NCBI RefSeq assembly: GCF_029167625.1
Contig: NZ_CP119146.1
Location: forward strand, 186,001-250,000
Source: Streptomyces sp. AM 4-1-1
GTDB lineage: Bacteria; Actinomycetota; Actinomycetes; Streptomycetales; Streptomycetaceae
Length of the DNA: 64,000 nt
Direction of reading: 5' to 3'
The position numbers and the translations under genes were made by a program. Shown one piece after another: positions 34,117-42,212 of this stretch. Each line of letters starts with the position of its first letter. Within the stretch, counting starts at the first letter, position 1. Below the pieces are notes generated by a model, which was not told the DNA's origin, made no database searches, and saw only the letters and a program-made list of their open reading frames with translations.

Positions 34117-34725
34117 TCACTTGCTCAGGTAGAAGGTCACCCCGCGGCAAACGAACCGGATTGGCCCCGTCGCGTTGATGATCAGCTGGTACGCCTCCTG
34201 CTCGGAGACCGAGCCCGGCTCCGTCACGATCTCGTCGAACCGGGTCTGGCCCTGGAGGTAGCGGACCAGCTCGTACTTGGCGACCGGCCCGTCGAGCGGG
34301 ATCGTCGACCCCATCGGGGGGTGGAAACCGGTCAGGCCGCGCCCGATCCATCCGGCCGCGAGCTGGACCGGCGCGGGGAAGGGAACGCGGTGCGCCAGGT
34401 GCCGGGCGACGGCCTCGTGGGCACGCTGGTCCCACATTCCGTCCCAGACGTCGCTCGCGTTCCTGGCCTCCTCGTCGTACGCCGCCAGGGCTCGGCGCAT
34501 GTTGAGGTACGCGTTGCCGTCGCGGAAGTGCCGGGACGTGGACCAGTTGCCATCCGCGTCGAAGCCGTCGTCCATCGACTGCCCGTCGTGCTGGCGGCCG
34601 ACGATCCAGTGCCCCGTGGACTCGTCAACACCGAGCCACACGCCCTCGAAGGAGCCGCGCCACTCGCGCCGCGCCTGGTGGACCACGGTCCAACCCTGGT
34701 GCTGCCCGCCGGTCTTGATGCGCAT
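34117..34725 (-). CDS. Unknown protein, first gene of the P6 operon
   Basis: A 202-residue protein starting MRIKTGGQHQGW with AGGAG 7 bases upstream. It is rich in Trp (WTVVHQARREWRG, VWLGVDESTGHWIVG, DVWDGMWDQR) and has a C-terminal beta-rich part ending FVCRGVTFYLSK. No catalytic motif or family recognised. It is followed immediately by a 19-bp hairpin, so it may be made in excess of the rest of the operon. Confidence 0.7.
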   Translation of the reverse strand: MRIKTGGQHQGWTVVHQARREWRGSFEGVWLGVDESTGHWIVGRQHDGQSMDDGFDADGNWSTSRHFRDGNAYLNMRRALAAYDEEARNASDVWDGMWDQRAHEAVARHLAHRVPFPAPVQLAAGWIGRGLTGFHPPMGSTIPLDGPVAKYELVRYLQGQTRFDEIVTEPGSVSEQEAYQLIINATGPIRFVCRGVTFYLSK

Positions 34726-34803
34726 GCGTGTCTCCTGGCCTGTCTCGTCGGTAGGGAAAGGCGGGGCGCTCAAGCCGGGAGGCGAGCGCCACCAACACGG
34801 ATG

Positions 34804-34832
34804 ACAGTACACATAGAACTATGAATAAGCAA
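34804..34832 (-). promoter_or_regulatory. R1 promoter P6
   Basis: Minus-strand -35 TTGCTT (34827-34832), 17-bp spacer starting ATTCA and ending TTCTATGTG, and -10 TACTGT (34804-34809). It lies 56 bases after the stop of the DUF4007 gene. Confidence 0.8.
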
Positions 34833-34887
34833 CGTTGCTTGTTGTGTTCTCCGGAGCCGGGTCACGCCTGCGGTAAGCCGGAGTCCA

Positions 34888-35883
34888 TCAGGACCGGGCT
34901 GGAGAACTCCCCTTCTCCGAAGCACTGCTGGGGGCCGGCCGCAGCGCGGGGAAGGCGTCGGCCAGGACATCCTCGGCGAGGAGAGCTGGCGAGCACGAAT
35001 AGGCGAGCGTCTCCTGCCCGTCGCCCGACTGCACGACGGCCAGATCCGCTTGCCGATCTGCGACTTGATGCAGGGCGCGGCGGAGGTCGGCGGTGCCGGT
35101 GAGAAGGAGTCGGCCTGGCCCGAGGGGGTCGGAGGCGAGCCGGGCCAGGCTGATGGAGCCGGCCACAGGGCCTGCGGTCCGGGCCGCGAAGTCCAGACTC
35201 GCGTATGCCTGAACGGGCGCGGGGCAGTGGCGGCCGGCCGTGCGCAGCAGCGCCACGAGGTGGCTTCGGTCGGCTGTGCGGTCGGCGGGAGGCTCGGAAT
35301 CGAGCAGGTGGAGGGTGCGGAAAGGGCTGGAGAGCTCGTCCTCGATGTTCGCGGCGGTGTGGTCGCCGGGAGCGTACATGGTTACCAGGCAGGCGATGTC
35401 CGAGGCGAGTACCGACGAGGCCGGGGTCCTGTGCCCGGCCGCTTCGGCGGCGGCCGCCAGGCGCCCCTGCGTCTCCGCGCGGTTGGACCGGCTGAGCGGG
35501 GAGTATCCGAAGAGATACCGCCAGCTGGGCACGTGGCACTGCTCGGCGCTCACCAACCACCAGTGCAGTAGCCACAGGCTGCTGTCGAGTTCAAGGTAGG
35601 GATCGGCGCCGGTCTCGTCTTCAAGGAGCCAGCGGGCGCGGTCGGTGGGGACCAGGTCCTGACCGTTGCGGGCGGCCAGCCCGAAGGCCTGGGACCAGAA
35701 GGCCATGGAAGGGACCATGCTCTTGCCGACGCCGAGCACGACGGTCGCGTCGGGGCGGCGCAGGGCGGCTGGGTCCTGGAGCAGGGCGTCGTAGACCTTG
35801 CGCAGCCACCCGTAGCGCGGTGGATAGCCGCGGTGCCGGCCGAAGGCTGGCAGGCAACCGGTCATGGCGGTGCGGTTCGACAC
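34888..35883 (-). CDS. DUF4007-family protein
   Basis: A 331-residue protein that fits DUF4007 closely: FGRHRGYPPRYGWLRKVYDA, VVLGVGKSMVPSMAFWSQAF, TGADPYLELDSSLWLLHWWL and TAANIEDELSSPFRTLHLL. From general knowledge, DUF4007 genes occur in predicted defence loci beside PAPS-reductase-type enzymes and cysteine desulfurases, with possible links to DNA sulfur modification. A PAPS-reductase-like gene lies at 42213-43574, under a different R1 promoter. It is the last gene of the P7 operon, 14 bases from its upstream neighbour. Confidence 0.85.
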   Translation of the reverse strand: MSNRTAMTGCLPAFGRHRGYPPRYGWLRKVYDALLQDPAALRRPDATVVLGVGKSMVPSMAFWSQAFGLAARNGQDLVPTDRARWLLEDETGADPYLELDSSLWLLHWWLVSAEQCHVPSWRYLFGYSPLSRSNRAETQGRLAAAAEAAGHRTPASSVLASDIACLVTMYAPGDHTAANIEDELSSPFRTLHLLDSEPPADRTADRSHLVALLRTAGRHCPAPVQAYASLDFAARTAGPVAGSISLARLASDPLGPGRLLLTGTADLRRALHQVADRQADLAVVQSGDGQETLAYSCSPALLAEDVLADAFPALRPAPSSASEKGSSPARS

Positions 35884-35897
35884 GGGGGGTCCTTTGC

Positions 35898-36251
35898 TCA
35901 GTCGAGGGAGAGGGGGCTGCGGTCGGAGAGGGTGAGCCGGGCGACGAGACGAGCGAGGGGGTGGGCCCAGTCGGCCGGGGCGTCGCAGATGAGGAACTCC
36001 TCGCTCCAGGTGGTGCCGTCACCGATGAGCGGTCGACTGGTCAGCCGGACCTGCCTCGCGCCGGCTGCGGCGGAAGAGAGGTCGAGTTCGTAGGACCGGG
36101 CCTCGGTGTCGATGTACCAGGAGAGATCGCCCTCGGCGTCGGGGCATCCGCAGGACAGCGTGTACACACGGGTACGACTGGGAGCGGGCAGGACGACGCG
36201 CAGCGCCCGGGCTACGCCCTGGGTTTCGCTGTGGTCGTGGGTTTCCGTCAC
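35898..36251 (-). CDS. Small unknown protein beside DUF4007
   Basis: A 117-residue protein with a His-rich start (MTETHDHSETQ) and a beta-rich core (RVYTLSCGCPDAEGDLSWYID, ARQVRLTSRPLIG), including a CGC pair. It lies 14 bases upstream of the DUF4007 gene and just downstream of the methyltransferase-like gene in the P7 operon. No family recognised. Confidence 0.65.
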   Translation of the reverse strand: MTETHDHSETQGVARALRVVLPAPSRTRVYTLSCGCPDAEGDLSWYIDTEARSYELDLSSAAAGARQVRLTSRPLIGDGTTWSEEFLICDAPADWAHPLARLVARLTLSDRSPLSLD

Positions 36252-36300
36252 GGTTCCTCCTCCGAGCCCGGCCCACGGGGTTGTGGGACGGGCGGAGCGG

Positions 36301-37317
36301 CTACCTGCTGGCCGTAAGGGCGTCCAGCAGCTGGTTGGTGGTGCGGGTGGCGATCGCGAAGCCGATCAGCTTTTTGACGTCGTCGCAGTGACGGGCCATG
36401 TCGCGCGCCTGAGCGAGGGTTTCCTCGGCCAGGTCGGGCTGCGCGAGAACGTCTCCACAGCCGACGAACGCACGGGGGCCCAGTTCCCAGACGAGGGTGT
36501 TGACGGCGGCTCCGGCGGCGGCCAGGGGGTCGAGTTCAAGCATGACCCAGCCGCGTTCCGCCGGGTCCTCTCCGTCGCGGCGCAGGTCCTGTGCGGCGGA
36601 GCGGAAGAGTCCTCCGGTGCCGGCGGTCGGCTCGAGCGCCCACTCGCCGCGTTGACGGGGTCGCTTTCCTGTGCTGCCTTCGGCCAGCACGTTGGCCATC
36701 AGATCGCTGATGTCGGGCGGTGTGTGGTACTCGCCGAGGCTGCGCCGGGAGTGGTGGTGGCGCAGGCTCGTGATGACCCAGGACATGAGGTCGGTCCGGG
36801 ACCGCTCGGCGGGGTCGGTGTCTCCCGTGTGCTGAAGGACTCCGTGGCGCAGCGCGGCACGGGCCACGGCGCGTACGCCCGCGAGGTGGGTGTCGTGTAG
36901 GTCCTCCCTGGTCCAGTCGAACAGCGGGCGGGCAGCGGTCCACAGGTCGGGGCGAAGGCCCCAGTAGAAGTTGGCGCTATCGGCCAGGCCTCGGACCAGC
37001 ACGCGCGAGGGCTGCGCGGCGATGTATGCGGCGATCGTGTCGGCGGCCTCGGCACCGGGGGACTTCTGGGGCCACAGGGCGAGGGCAGCGACGACCCCTG
37101 CGGGGATGTCGAGCCGACTGCCGCCGGCGGCGGCGTGCCAGGCCTCGGCGACCGCTTCACCGAGGACGGAGCCGGGGCTACGGCTGATGGAGATCGGGGG
37201 GCAGTCGGTCGTACCGGCGTGCCGGGCGCAGCTCGGATCGGTGCACTTGCGTGCCCCGTGGGTGAGCACCTGGTCGATGGCCTCGGTCACGAGGTTGGCA
37301 GTGGAATCAGCGGACAT
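36301..37317 (-). CDS. Second N6-methyltransferase-like protein lacking NPPY
   Basis: A 338-residue relative of the protein at 14411-15316: SLGEYHTPPDISDLMANVL, AdoMet motif I (WALEPTAGTGGLFRSAA), motif II (VMLELDPLAAAGAAVNTLVW) and FVGCGDVL. As in the relative, the chain turns into a helical tail where NPP[YF] should be, so catalysis is doubtful. An N-terminal Cys/His cluster (CTDPSCARHAGTTDC) could bind zinc. It lies just upstream of the DUF4007 gene pair in the P7 operon, so a DNA-binding or target-recognition role beside DUF4007 is possible. Confidence 0.75.
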   Translation of the reverse strand: MSADSTANLVTEAIDQVLTHGARKCTDPSCARHAGTTDCPPISISRSPGSVLGEAVAEAWHAAAGGSRLDIPAGVVAALALWPQKSPGAEAADTIAAYIAAQPSRVLVRGLADSANFYWGLRPDLWTAARPLFDWTREDLHDTHLAGVRAVARAALRHGVLQHTGDTDPAERSRTDLMSWVITSLRHHHSRRSLGEYHTPPDISDLMANVLAEGSTGKRPRQRGEWALEPTAGTGGLFRSAAQDLRRDGEDPAERGWVMLELDPLAAAGAAVNTLVWELGPRAFVGCGDVLAQPDLAEETLAQARDMARHCDDVKKLIGFAIATRTTNQLLDALTASR

Positions 37318-37455
37318 GAGGGTTCCAGGGCATGGGTGGGGTGTTGTGGTCAGGAAAGGAAGCCGAGGCCGGGGCCGCGAGCGGAAGGCGTCGTTCGCGG
37401 CCCTCGGACCTGCACGTTGGGGTGACGGATGCAGTTCGAGCGGCACCCGGCTCTT

Positions 37456-37983
37456 TCAGAGGATTCCGCGGCAGGCCAGGTCGGGTTCGCACAGGGAGCA
37501 CGTCCCGCACGGAGCGCGCTCGGTGCACCCCGGCTGCCGGAGGGTGTCGGCCTCGGCGTTTTCGCGACGGATGAACTTGGGCCATTCGCGCTCGTACAGG
37601 AACTCACCGGCCCACTCCCGGGACTGGAACCCGGGGATGCGCGAAGCGTCGTTGGCCGCGTCCGGCTGGGCGACCCACGTGGTGGTGCCGTCCGAGAGGG
37701 TGTGTTCCCACACGTAGCCGTACATGGTGGAGTGGTCGGCCTTGCTCACTACGAGGAACCCGCGGGTGTAGTCGTCGTGGGCGGCCTGGAAGTCGATGTG
37801 CTGGGCGAGGCCGGGCAGCATGATCACGTCTCCGAGGGCGGTTGCGGAATAACCTGCCGCGCCCGGAGCCCACCGCCTCTCGGCGTACGGGACCGGCGTG
37901 GGTTCCGGTGGAGGGAACCCGGGCGCGGCGGCCAGACAGGTCAGGAGTTGCGCGGTGCGGTGGACGCGGCGTACCTCACGCAC
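37456..37983 (-). CDS. Unknown protein with Cys-rich C-terminus
   Basis: A protein of about 175 residues. The core reads VIMLPGLAQHIDFQAAHDDY, GFLVVSKADHSTMYGYVWEH and FQSREWAGEFLYEREWPKFI, followed by a Cys cluster (CTERAPCGTCSLCEPDLAC) that looks like a metal site. The start is uncertain: GTG at 37981-37983 would overlap the upstream gene by 43 bases and has no clear Shine-Dalgarno. A hairpin (37372-37380 with 37395-37403) lies downstream of its stop. Confidence 0.6.
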   Translation of the reverse strand: MREVRRVHRTAQLLTCLAAAPGFPPPEPTPVPYAERRWAPGAAGYSATALGDVIMLPGLAQHIDFQAAHDDYTRGFLVVSKADHSTMYGYVWEHTLSDGTTTWVAQPDAANDASRIPGFQSREWAGEFLYEREWPKFIRRENAEADTLRQPGCTERAPCGTCSLCEPDLACRGIL

Positions 37984-38246
37984 GCGGGCATGGAGCCACG
38001 CAGATCGGGGCCGCGGCCCCTGCGCCTTCCGGGAGCCCGAATCCCGCACTTGAGACGCTCTCGACCGTCGTCGAGCTGCCTCAACACCGTGTTGGCGCAA
38101 CCTCCGCAGACGGCGGGCAGGTTGTCGAGATCGGCACCGAGGAGCGGCATCCGGGTCGCGGGATGCTCACCGCGGTCGAGGTACATCCGTATCGAGCCGC
38201 GGGGAGGGTATTCCGTGTCCGTGGAGGAGATCAGAGGCGTGGTCAT
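37941..38246 (-). CDS. Small zinc-ribbon-like protein
   Basis: A 101-residue protein starting MTTPLISSTDTEYPP. The middle has LPAVCGGCANTVLRQLDDGRE followed by further Cys residues (KCGI, PACV), so a zinc ribbon is likely. Second gene of the P7 operon; it overlaps the next gene. The overlap and the change of character after residue 66 leave open a frameshift joining the two. Confidence 0.55.
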   Translation of the reverse strand: MTTPLISSTDTEYPPRGSIRMYLDRGEHPATRMPLLGADLDNLPAVCGGCANTVLRQLDDGRERLKCGIRAPGRRRGRGPDLRGSMPACVRYAASTAPRNS

Positions 38247-38320
38247 GGTGAAAGTCCTTCCTGACGGGATCGTTCGTGGGACGGCGGCACCGCGGGCTGC
38301 GGCGCCAGGGCGGTGTCCGG

Positions 38321-38788
38321 CTACTTGGCCTTGCGCTGGTCGACCCGGTGGGCCTGGGATGCCGCGCGCATGACGTCGTCGAAGTCGAGACCGAGGTTCT
38401 GGGCATAGGCGCGCAGATCGTTGAGCAGCACGTGCAGCGCCTTCGAGAAGGTGGGGTAGGGGTCGTCCGCCATGTGCACGCGGAGGGCGGCGGCGGCGTC
38501 GCTGGCGTGCACGTACACGTCGAAGAGGTGGTCCCCGGCAGCGGAGTCGTCCGTGTTGTGGATCGGGGCGACGGACGGGTCGAGGTTCGGCATGGCGGCC
38601 AGGGACCGTTCGTCGAGCCGCGCCTTCGCGTCGCCGTCGAGGCAGCGTTCGACGTCGGCGCGCATGTGACTGGCCAGGTGCAACAAGTCGGTGGTGACGT
38701 CCACCAGGGTCAGCCAGACGTCGGCCCAGCCCCTCCGGTAGGCGAGAAGGGCGGCGTCTACCTCTACCTCGTGGACGACAGCAAGCAT
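38321..38788 (-). CDS. Helical unknown protein, first gene of the P7 operon
   Basis: A 155-residue, mostly helical protein starting MLAVVHEVEVDAALLAYR with GGAG 6 bases upstream. The helices LTLVDVTTDLLHLASHMRAD and FSKALHVLLNDLRAYAQNLG suggest a four-helix bundle. It lies 64 bases downstream of R1 promoter P7. No motif known. Confidence 0.7.
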   Translation of the reverse strand: MLAVVHEVEVDAALLAYRRGWADVWLTLVDVTTDLLHLASHMRADVERCLDGDAKARLDERSLAAMPNLDPSVAPIHNTDDSAAGDHLFDVYVHASDAAAALRVHMADDPYPTFSKALHVLLNDLRAYAQNLGLDFDDVMRAASQAHRVDQRKAK

Positions 38789-38852
38789 GGAGCACTCCAG
38801 AGCAGTAAGGGGGTTGTGCTGCGTGGCCTCGGAGGCCGCCAGCGATGCAATC

Positions 38853-38881
38853 AATCTACACACTGAAACACGAATACGCAA
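38853..38881 (-). promoter_or_regulatory. R1 promoter P7
   Basis: Minus-strand -35 TTGCGT (38876-38881), 17-bp spacer starting ATTCG and ending TTTCAGTGTG, and -10 TAGATT (38853-38858). Confidence 0.8.
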
Positions 38882-39001
38882 CATCGTGGTGTAAACGCGC
38901 CCGCGGCCAGCCTCGGGACGGTGGCCCGGGCAATCACCTGCCCGGGCCCACCAACCGAGTTCCCATGTGTGCAGCGCACCGACCGGGGCGCCGGAGCCTT
39001 C

Positions 39002-39235
39002 CTACTCGCCGGCGCCCCTGCGCGCCCGCCGCTCGGTCGGCGGCTGCCGACGGGGCATCGTGCCGACGAAGACCAGGAGCGCCCCCAGTGCCACCCCAGC
39101 CGCGATGATCGCGCCGACAAGGCTCGCGGGCTCCAGTACCCACACGCTCACCAGGGCGACGACCGCACTCGGTAGGCCCCATCGGAGCGACCAACGACCC
39201 CACGGGCTGCGGCTCTTGCCGTCGACATCCGGCAT
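39002..39235 (-). CDS. Small membrane protein
   Basis: A 77-residue protein with an excellent Shine-Dalgarno (AAGGAGG, 6 bases before the ATG at 39233-39235). Two hydrophobic segments (GLPSAVVALVSVWVL and LVGAIIAAGVALGALLVFV) suggest a two-span protein with a basic C-terminus (RRQPPTERRARRGAGE). Last gene of the P8 operon; a GGCCCGGGA/TCCCGGGCC hairpin (39294-39320) lies upstream of it. Confidence 0.7.
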   Translation of the reverse strand: MPDVDGKSRSPWGRWSLRWGLPSAVVALVSVWVLEPASLVGAIIAAGVALGALLVFVGTMPRRQPPTERRARRGAGE

Positions 39236-39329
39236 CAGTTCCTCCTTGGTTGTGGATGCCCGGCCGACACCTGCATCCGTACGTGAATTCTGTGGCCCGG
39301 GAGGGCAGGCATCCCGGGCCGTGATCGGG

Positions 39330-40004
39330 TCAGGCGCGAAACTGTGCCCCGTCGAAGTACGCGCCACGGGCCATCCGGGTGTTGGGAAGGATGCCCGAGA
39401 CGACCGGGGAGGTGAGGCCAGGGACGTCCGCGAAGGTCGTGTACCGGTCCAGGGGCCGGGCGGCCACCCGGGTGTCGCCCCACCGGTGCCCGACCGCGTT
39501 CAGGGGGCCGAGGGACACGTTCAGGTCGTCCATGATCGAGAAGCCGAGTCCCTGGTAGTAGCTTTCCAGCCCAGGGAAGCAGTTCAGCGTCAGCAACCCG
39601 TAGCCGGCGCGCGTGAAGCGACGTACGGAATGCCGGACGAGTTCGGACCCGACGCCTCGCCCGCGCTGCTCGGGGGCCACGGCAACCGCGGTGATCATCG
39701 CGATGCGTTCCGCCAGAAGGTGCGCCAGCGCCACGTCGACGCCGGGATGGCCGAAGAGCCACAGCGGGGGACCTGCGAGGAGGGCCCCGAGCGTCTCGCC
39801 TTCATTGCTTTCGGCCACGACCATCAGGGCCCGGAAGTGGGAGAGGGGTCCTTCTTGAGGCAGAGACAGGTTCGGCCGGACGTCCTCGAACGCGTCGGGA
39901 TCGTCGGGGTTCACGTCGGCGAGGAGCCGCATGACGGCGTCGGCGTCAGCGGGGGCCGCGTCGCGGAGGGTGACGCCGGGCAGGCGGGTGCGGGTGGTAC
40001 CCAT
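39330..40004 (-). CDS. GNAT-family N-acetyltransferase
   Basis: A 224-residue protein with the GNAT acetyl-CoA site VAVAPEQRGRGVGSELVRHSV preceded by the beta4 strand (ITAVAVAPE), and a C-terminal helix/strand pair (LNCFPGLESYYQGLGFSIMD). Substrate unknown. The start has AGGAG. Second gene of the P8 operon. A DNA-modifying or small-molecule-acetylating role cannot be decided from sequence. Confidence 0.85.
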   Translation of the reverse strand: MGTTRTRLPGVTLRDAAPADADAVMRLLADVNPDDPDAFEDVRPNLSLPQEGPLSHFRALMVVAESNEGETLGALLAGPPLWLFGHPGVDVALAHLLAERIAMITAVAVAPEQRGRGVGSELVRHSVRRFTRAGYGLLTLNCFPGLESYYQGLGFSIMDDLNVSLGPLNAVGHRWGDTRVAARPLDRYTTFADVPGLTSPVVSGILPNTRMARGAYFDGAQFRA

Positions 40005-40192
40005 GGAGGCTCCTGGGGTAATGCGAGGCGCAGCACGTCGCCTCTGCGGTGGTGGAAGAAAAGAGCGGCCGGAGGGGGCCTCAACGGCAGGCTTGGCGAC
40101 GGTGGACCGTGGGCGGGAGTCAGACCCAGGGACCGGGCCGACCGGAGCCTAGGGAGCTGCCAGGGCGGCCCCGAGCACTGTGCCGAGAGACG

Positions 40193-40750
40193 TCAGTAGA
40201 TGTGGCGGCCGTCAGGGACGGTACGGCCGATCAAGCGCCAGGGCGGCCCGTCGTTCAGGACGCCCATCGGGCATCGGTCCGGCTGATGTGTCGACAGGTC
40301 GGCCTCGATGGCCGTGTACCAGTGCCGCGTGAGTGGACACCGCGTCCCGCGTTCGCATCCCGGCCGGGCCGCGACGAATACGTGGTAGACGTCCGACGAC
40401 GTGGGGAGTGACCGGCGGAAACCTTCAGAGATGTGCTTGCCGTAGGCCGACGGGCTCTCGCTCCGGTACCGCCCCCACACCTGTGTGCCGTAGACGAACT
40501 GGGTCTGGCCGTCGCGGTCGAGCCGCCAGCGCAGCGAGGAGCCGTAGCGCGGGTCGTCGGGGTCTGATTCGTCTGCGCCCGCGGGCACCGCTCCGGTCAT
40601 GTCGAGGACGGTCTGGTCGGTCCCGGTGAATGCCTGGGGCACGGCCAGCGCCCAGTAGGAAGTGGCGCTCTCCTGCCACCGGTACGGCCTCCGCCGCTCG
40701 TTCTGCGTCCCGGCCTTGCGGCGCTTTATGAGCGGCTTGTTCCGCTTCAT
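40193..40750 (-). CDS. Unknown protein, first gene of the P8 operon
   Basis: A 185-residue protein with a very basic N-terminus (MKRNKPLIKRRKAGTQNERRRPYR) that could bind nucleic acid. It continues with Trp/Tyr-rich strands (YGSSLRWRLDRDGQTQFVYG, QVWGRYRSE) and Cys residues (CERGTRCPLTRHW, DRCPMG). No family recognised. It lies 98 bases downstream of R1 promoter P8. Confidence 0.65.
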   Translation of the reverse strand: MKRNKPLIKRRKAGTQNERRRPYRWQESATSYWALAVPQAFTGTDQTVLDMTGAVPAGADESDPDDPRYGSSLRWRLDRDGQTQFVYGTQVWGRYRSESPSAYGKHISEGFRRSLPTSSDVYHVFVAARPGCERGTRCPLTRHWYTAIEADLSTHQPDRCPMGVLNDGPPWRLIGRTVPDGRHIY

Positions 40751-40848
40751 CAGTATCAGTCCCCTGGATGCGCTGAGACGGCGCGACGTCTGGAGCGGCG
40801 CTCGTCAAGTGGGTTGATGTGGCGGGGAGTTGGCCCGACCCGAGAATC

Positions 40849-40877
40849 ACAGTACACAGGGAAATGCGAATACGCAA
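40849..40877 (-). promoter_or_regulatory. R1 promoter P8
   Basis: Minus-strand -35 TTGCGT (40872-40877), 17-bp spacer starting ATTCG and ending TTTCCCTGTG, and -10 TACTGT (40849-40854). The stop of the methyltransferase gene (40882) is 5 bases from the -35. Confidence 0.85.
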
Positions 40878-40881
40878 CATC

Positions 40882-42192
40882 TCATGGAGTGGGTTCCCCG
40901 CTGAGCCGGGCGAAGTCCGCACCCGCTTGGAACCGGTCCCAGGCCAGCCGACTGTCGACCGCGTCCTCGATCGCTCTCCAGACAAGCCCTCGCGCGGGGT
41001 CCTCGGGAACGTGGGGCTCTCCGCCGTTGCCCCGGATCACCGTGACCGTTTCGCCGACCGGCGGCCGGGCCCGGTGCACGAGGATGCAGGTGGGTGTTCC
41101 GTGCCCCGGGATGTAGGCGCCGGAGGTGTCGATGATCCAGCGCGCGTCGAAGCGAGGAAGGAACTCGGTGACGTATCGCCTGCCGAACTCCCTTTTCATG
41201 AACGAGTTCGCGGTCAGCTGCGCCACGAAGCCTCCCGGGGCGGCCAGGTACTCGAGCATCAGCGCGGTGAAGGGAAGGGCCAGCGAGTACTTGCCGGCCG
41301 CCACCTGCGGGTACGCGGCGCGGACCTGGTCGCGGACGGCGGAGTCTTTCGGGGTGATGTATGGCGGGTTGGCCACGCACGCGTGGTAGGCGCCGGCTGC
41401 CAGCAGGGGCTCGGTGCGGTCCAGCAGGGAGTCGGCGGCGGCCACGTTGACGGGCCACGACGCCGGGACGCGGTCCAGGCCCACGCCGAGGACGTGCGCG
41501 GAGCACGCCAGGAGCCGGTAGGCGGTCAGTGCGGCGGCGTACGCGTCGAGGTCCACACCAGACACCGCGGCGAGCGCCCGCTCGACGGCCCGTGGCCCGT
41601 GCCCGACCGGGCTGGGCCGGCGGCCGTGCACCGGCGGGACGCGGACCATGTGGAATGCAGCCACGGCGAGGTGCCCGGTCCCGCAGGCGGGGTCGATCAT
41701 CCGGACGTCGGCCGGCCCCCATTCCTCCATGGCCGGCTCCAGCGACAGGCGCAGCAGGAGACGGGCGACCCAGGGCGGCGTCTGACACAGGGCGCGCCCC
41801 TTGCGGGCCTCCTCGGATAGCAACTGGTAGGCGTCGCCCAGCGCGTAGCCGTCCACGCGACGCTCGTCTTCGAGGGCAGGGTGCCGGTCCCAGAACTCCT
41901 CGACGGCGGCCCAGGCCGCAGCGCCGAGCGGCTGCTCCCACAGGGGCAGTACCGCCGGATCGGCGAGCGGGGCCAGGGCAGGGTGGCAGTTCGCGAGGTT
42001 CTCCAGGGACTTCAGCAGGCCGTCCGGGCCCGGTGGGCGGTCGTCGGCCGGGGCCAGGCCGTGGTCGTAGGCGTGGCGGACGAGGGCCGCGGCGTGGATC
42101 CACAGGGCGGCCGTGTGCCGCTCTCCGGTGTCGCGTGCGACCGTGGCGGTGAGCCTGTCGTAGGAAGCCGGGGACAGGGTGCGGGTGGTCAT
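40882..42192 (-). CDS. Class I N6-adenine DNA methyltransferase
   Basis: A 436-residue protein with AdoMet motif I (DPACGTG, residues 167-173), an acidic motif II (VSGVDLDAYAAALTAYRLL) and catalytic NPPY (residues 275-278, CVANPPYITPKD), plus the later YSLALPFTALMLEYLAAPGGFVAQL helix-strand typical of Eco57I-like and BREX PglX-like enzymes. It is much shorter than a full PglX. It should methylate adenine N6 in DNA. It follows the PAPS-reductase-like gene by 20 bases and is last in the P9 operon. No restriction endonuclease gene is recognised nearby. Confidence 0.9.
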   Translation of the reverse strand: MTTRTLSPASYDRLTATVARDTGERHTAALWIHAAALVRHAYDHGLAPADDRPPGPDGLLKSLENLANCHPALAPLADPAVLPLWEQPLGAAAWAAVEEFWDRHPALEDERRVDGYALGDAYQLLSEEARKGRALCQTPPWVARLLLRLSLEPAMEEWGPADVRMIDPACGTGHLAVAAFHMVRVPPVHGRRPSPVGHGPRAVERALAAVSGVDLDAYAAALTAYRLLACSAHVLGVGLDRVPASWPVNVAAADSLLDRTEPLLAAGAYHACVANPPYITPKDSAVRDQVRAAYPQVAAGKYSLALPFTALMLEYLAAPGGFVAQLTANSFMKREFGRRYVTEFLPRFDARWIIDTSGAYIPGHGTPTCILVHRARPPVGETVTVIRGNGGEPHVPEDPARGLVWRAIEDAVDSRLAWDRFQAGADFARLSGEPTP

Positions 42193-42212
42193 CTCTCCTC
42201 GCAAGGGTGGGG

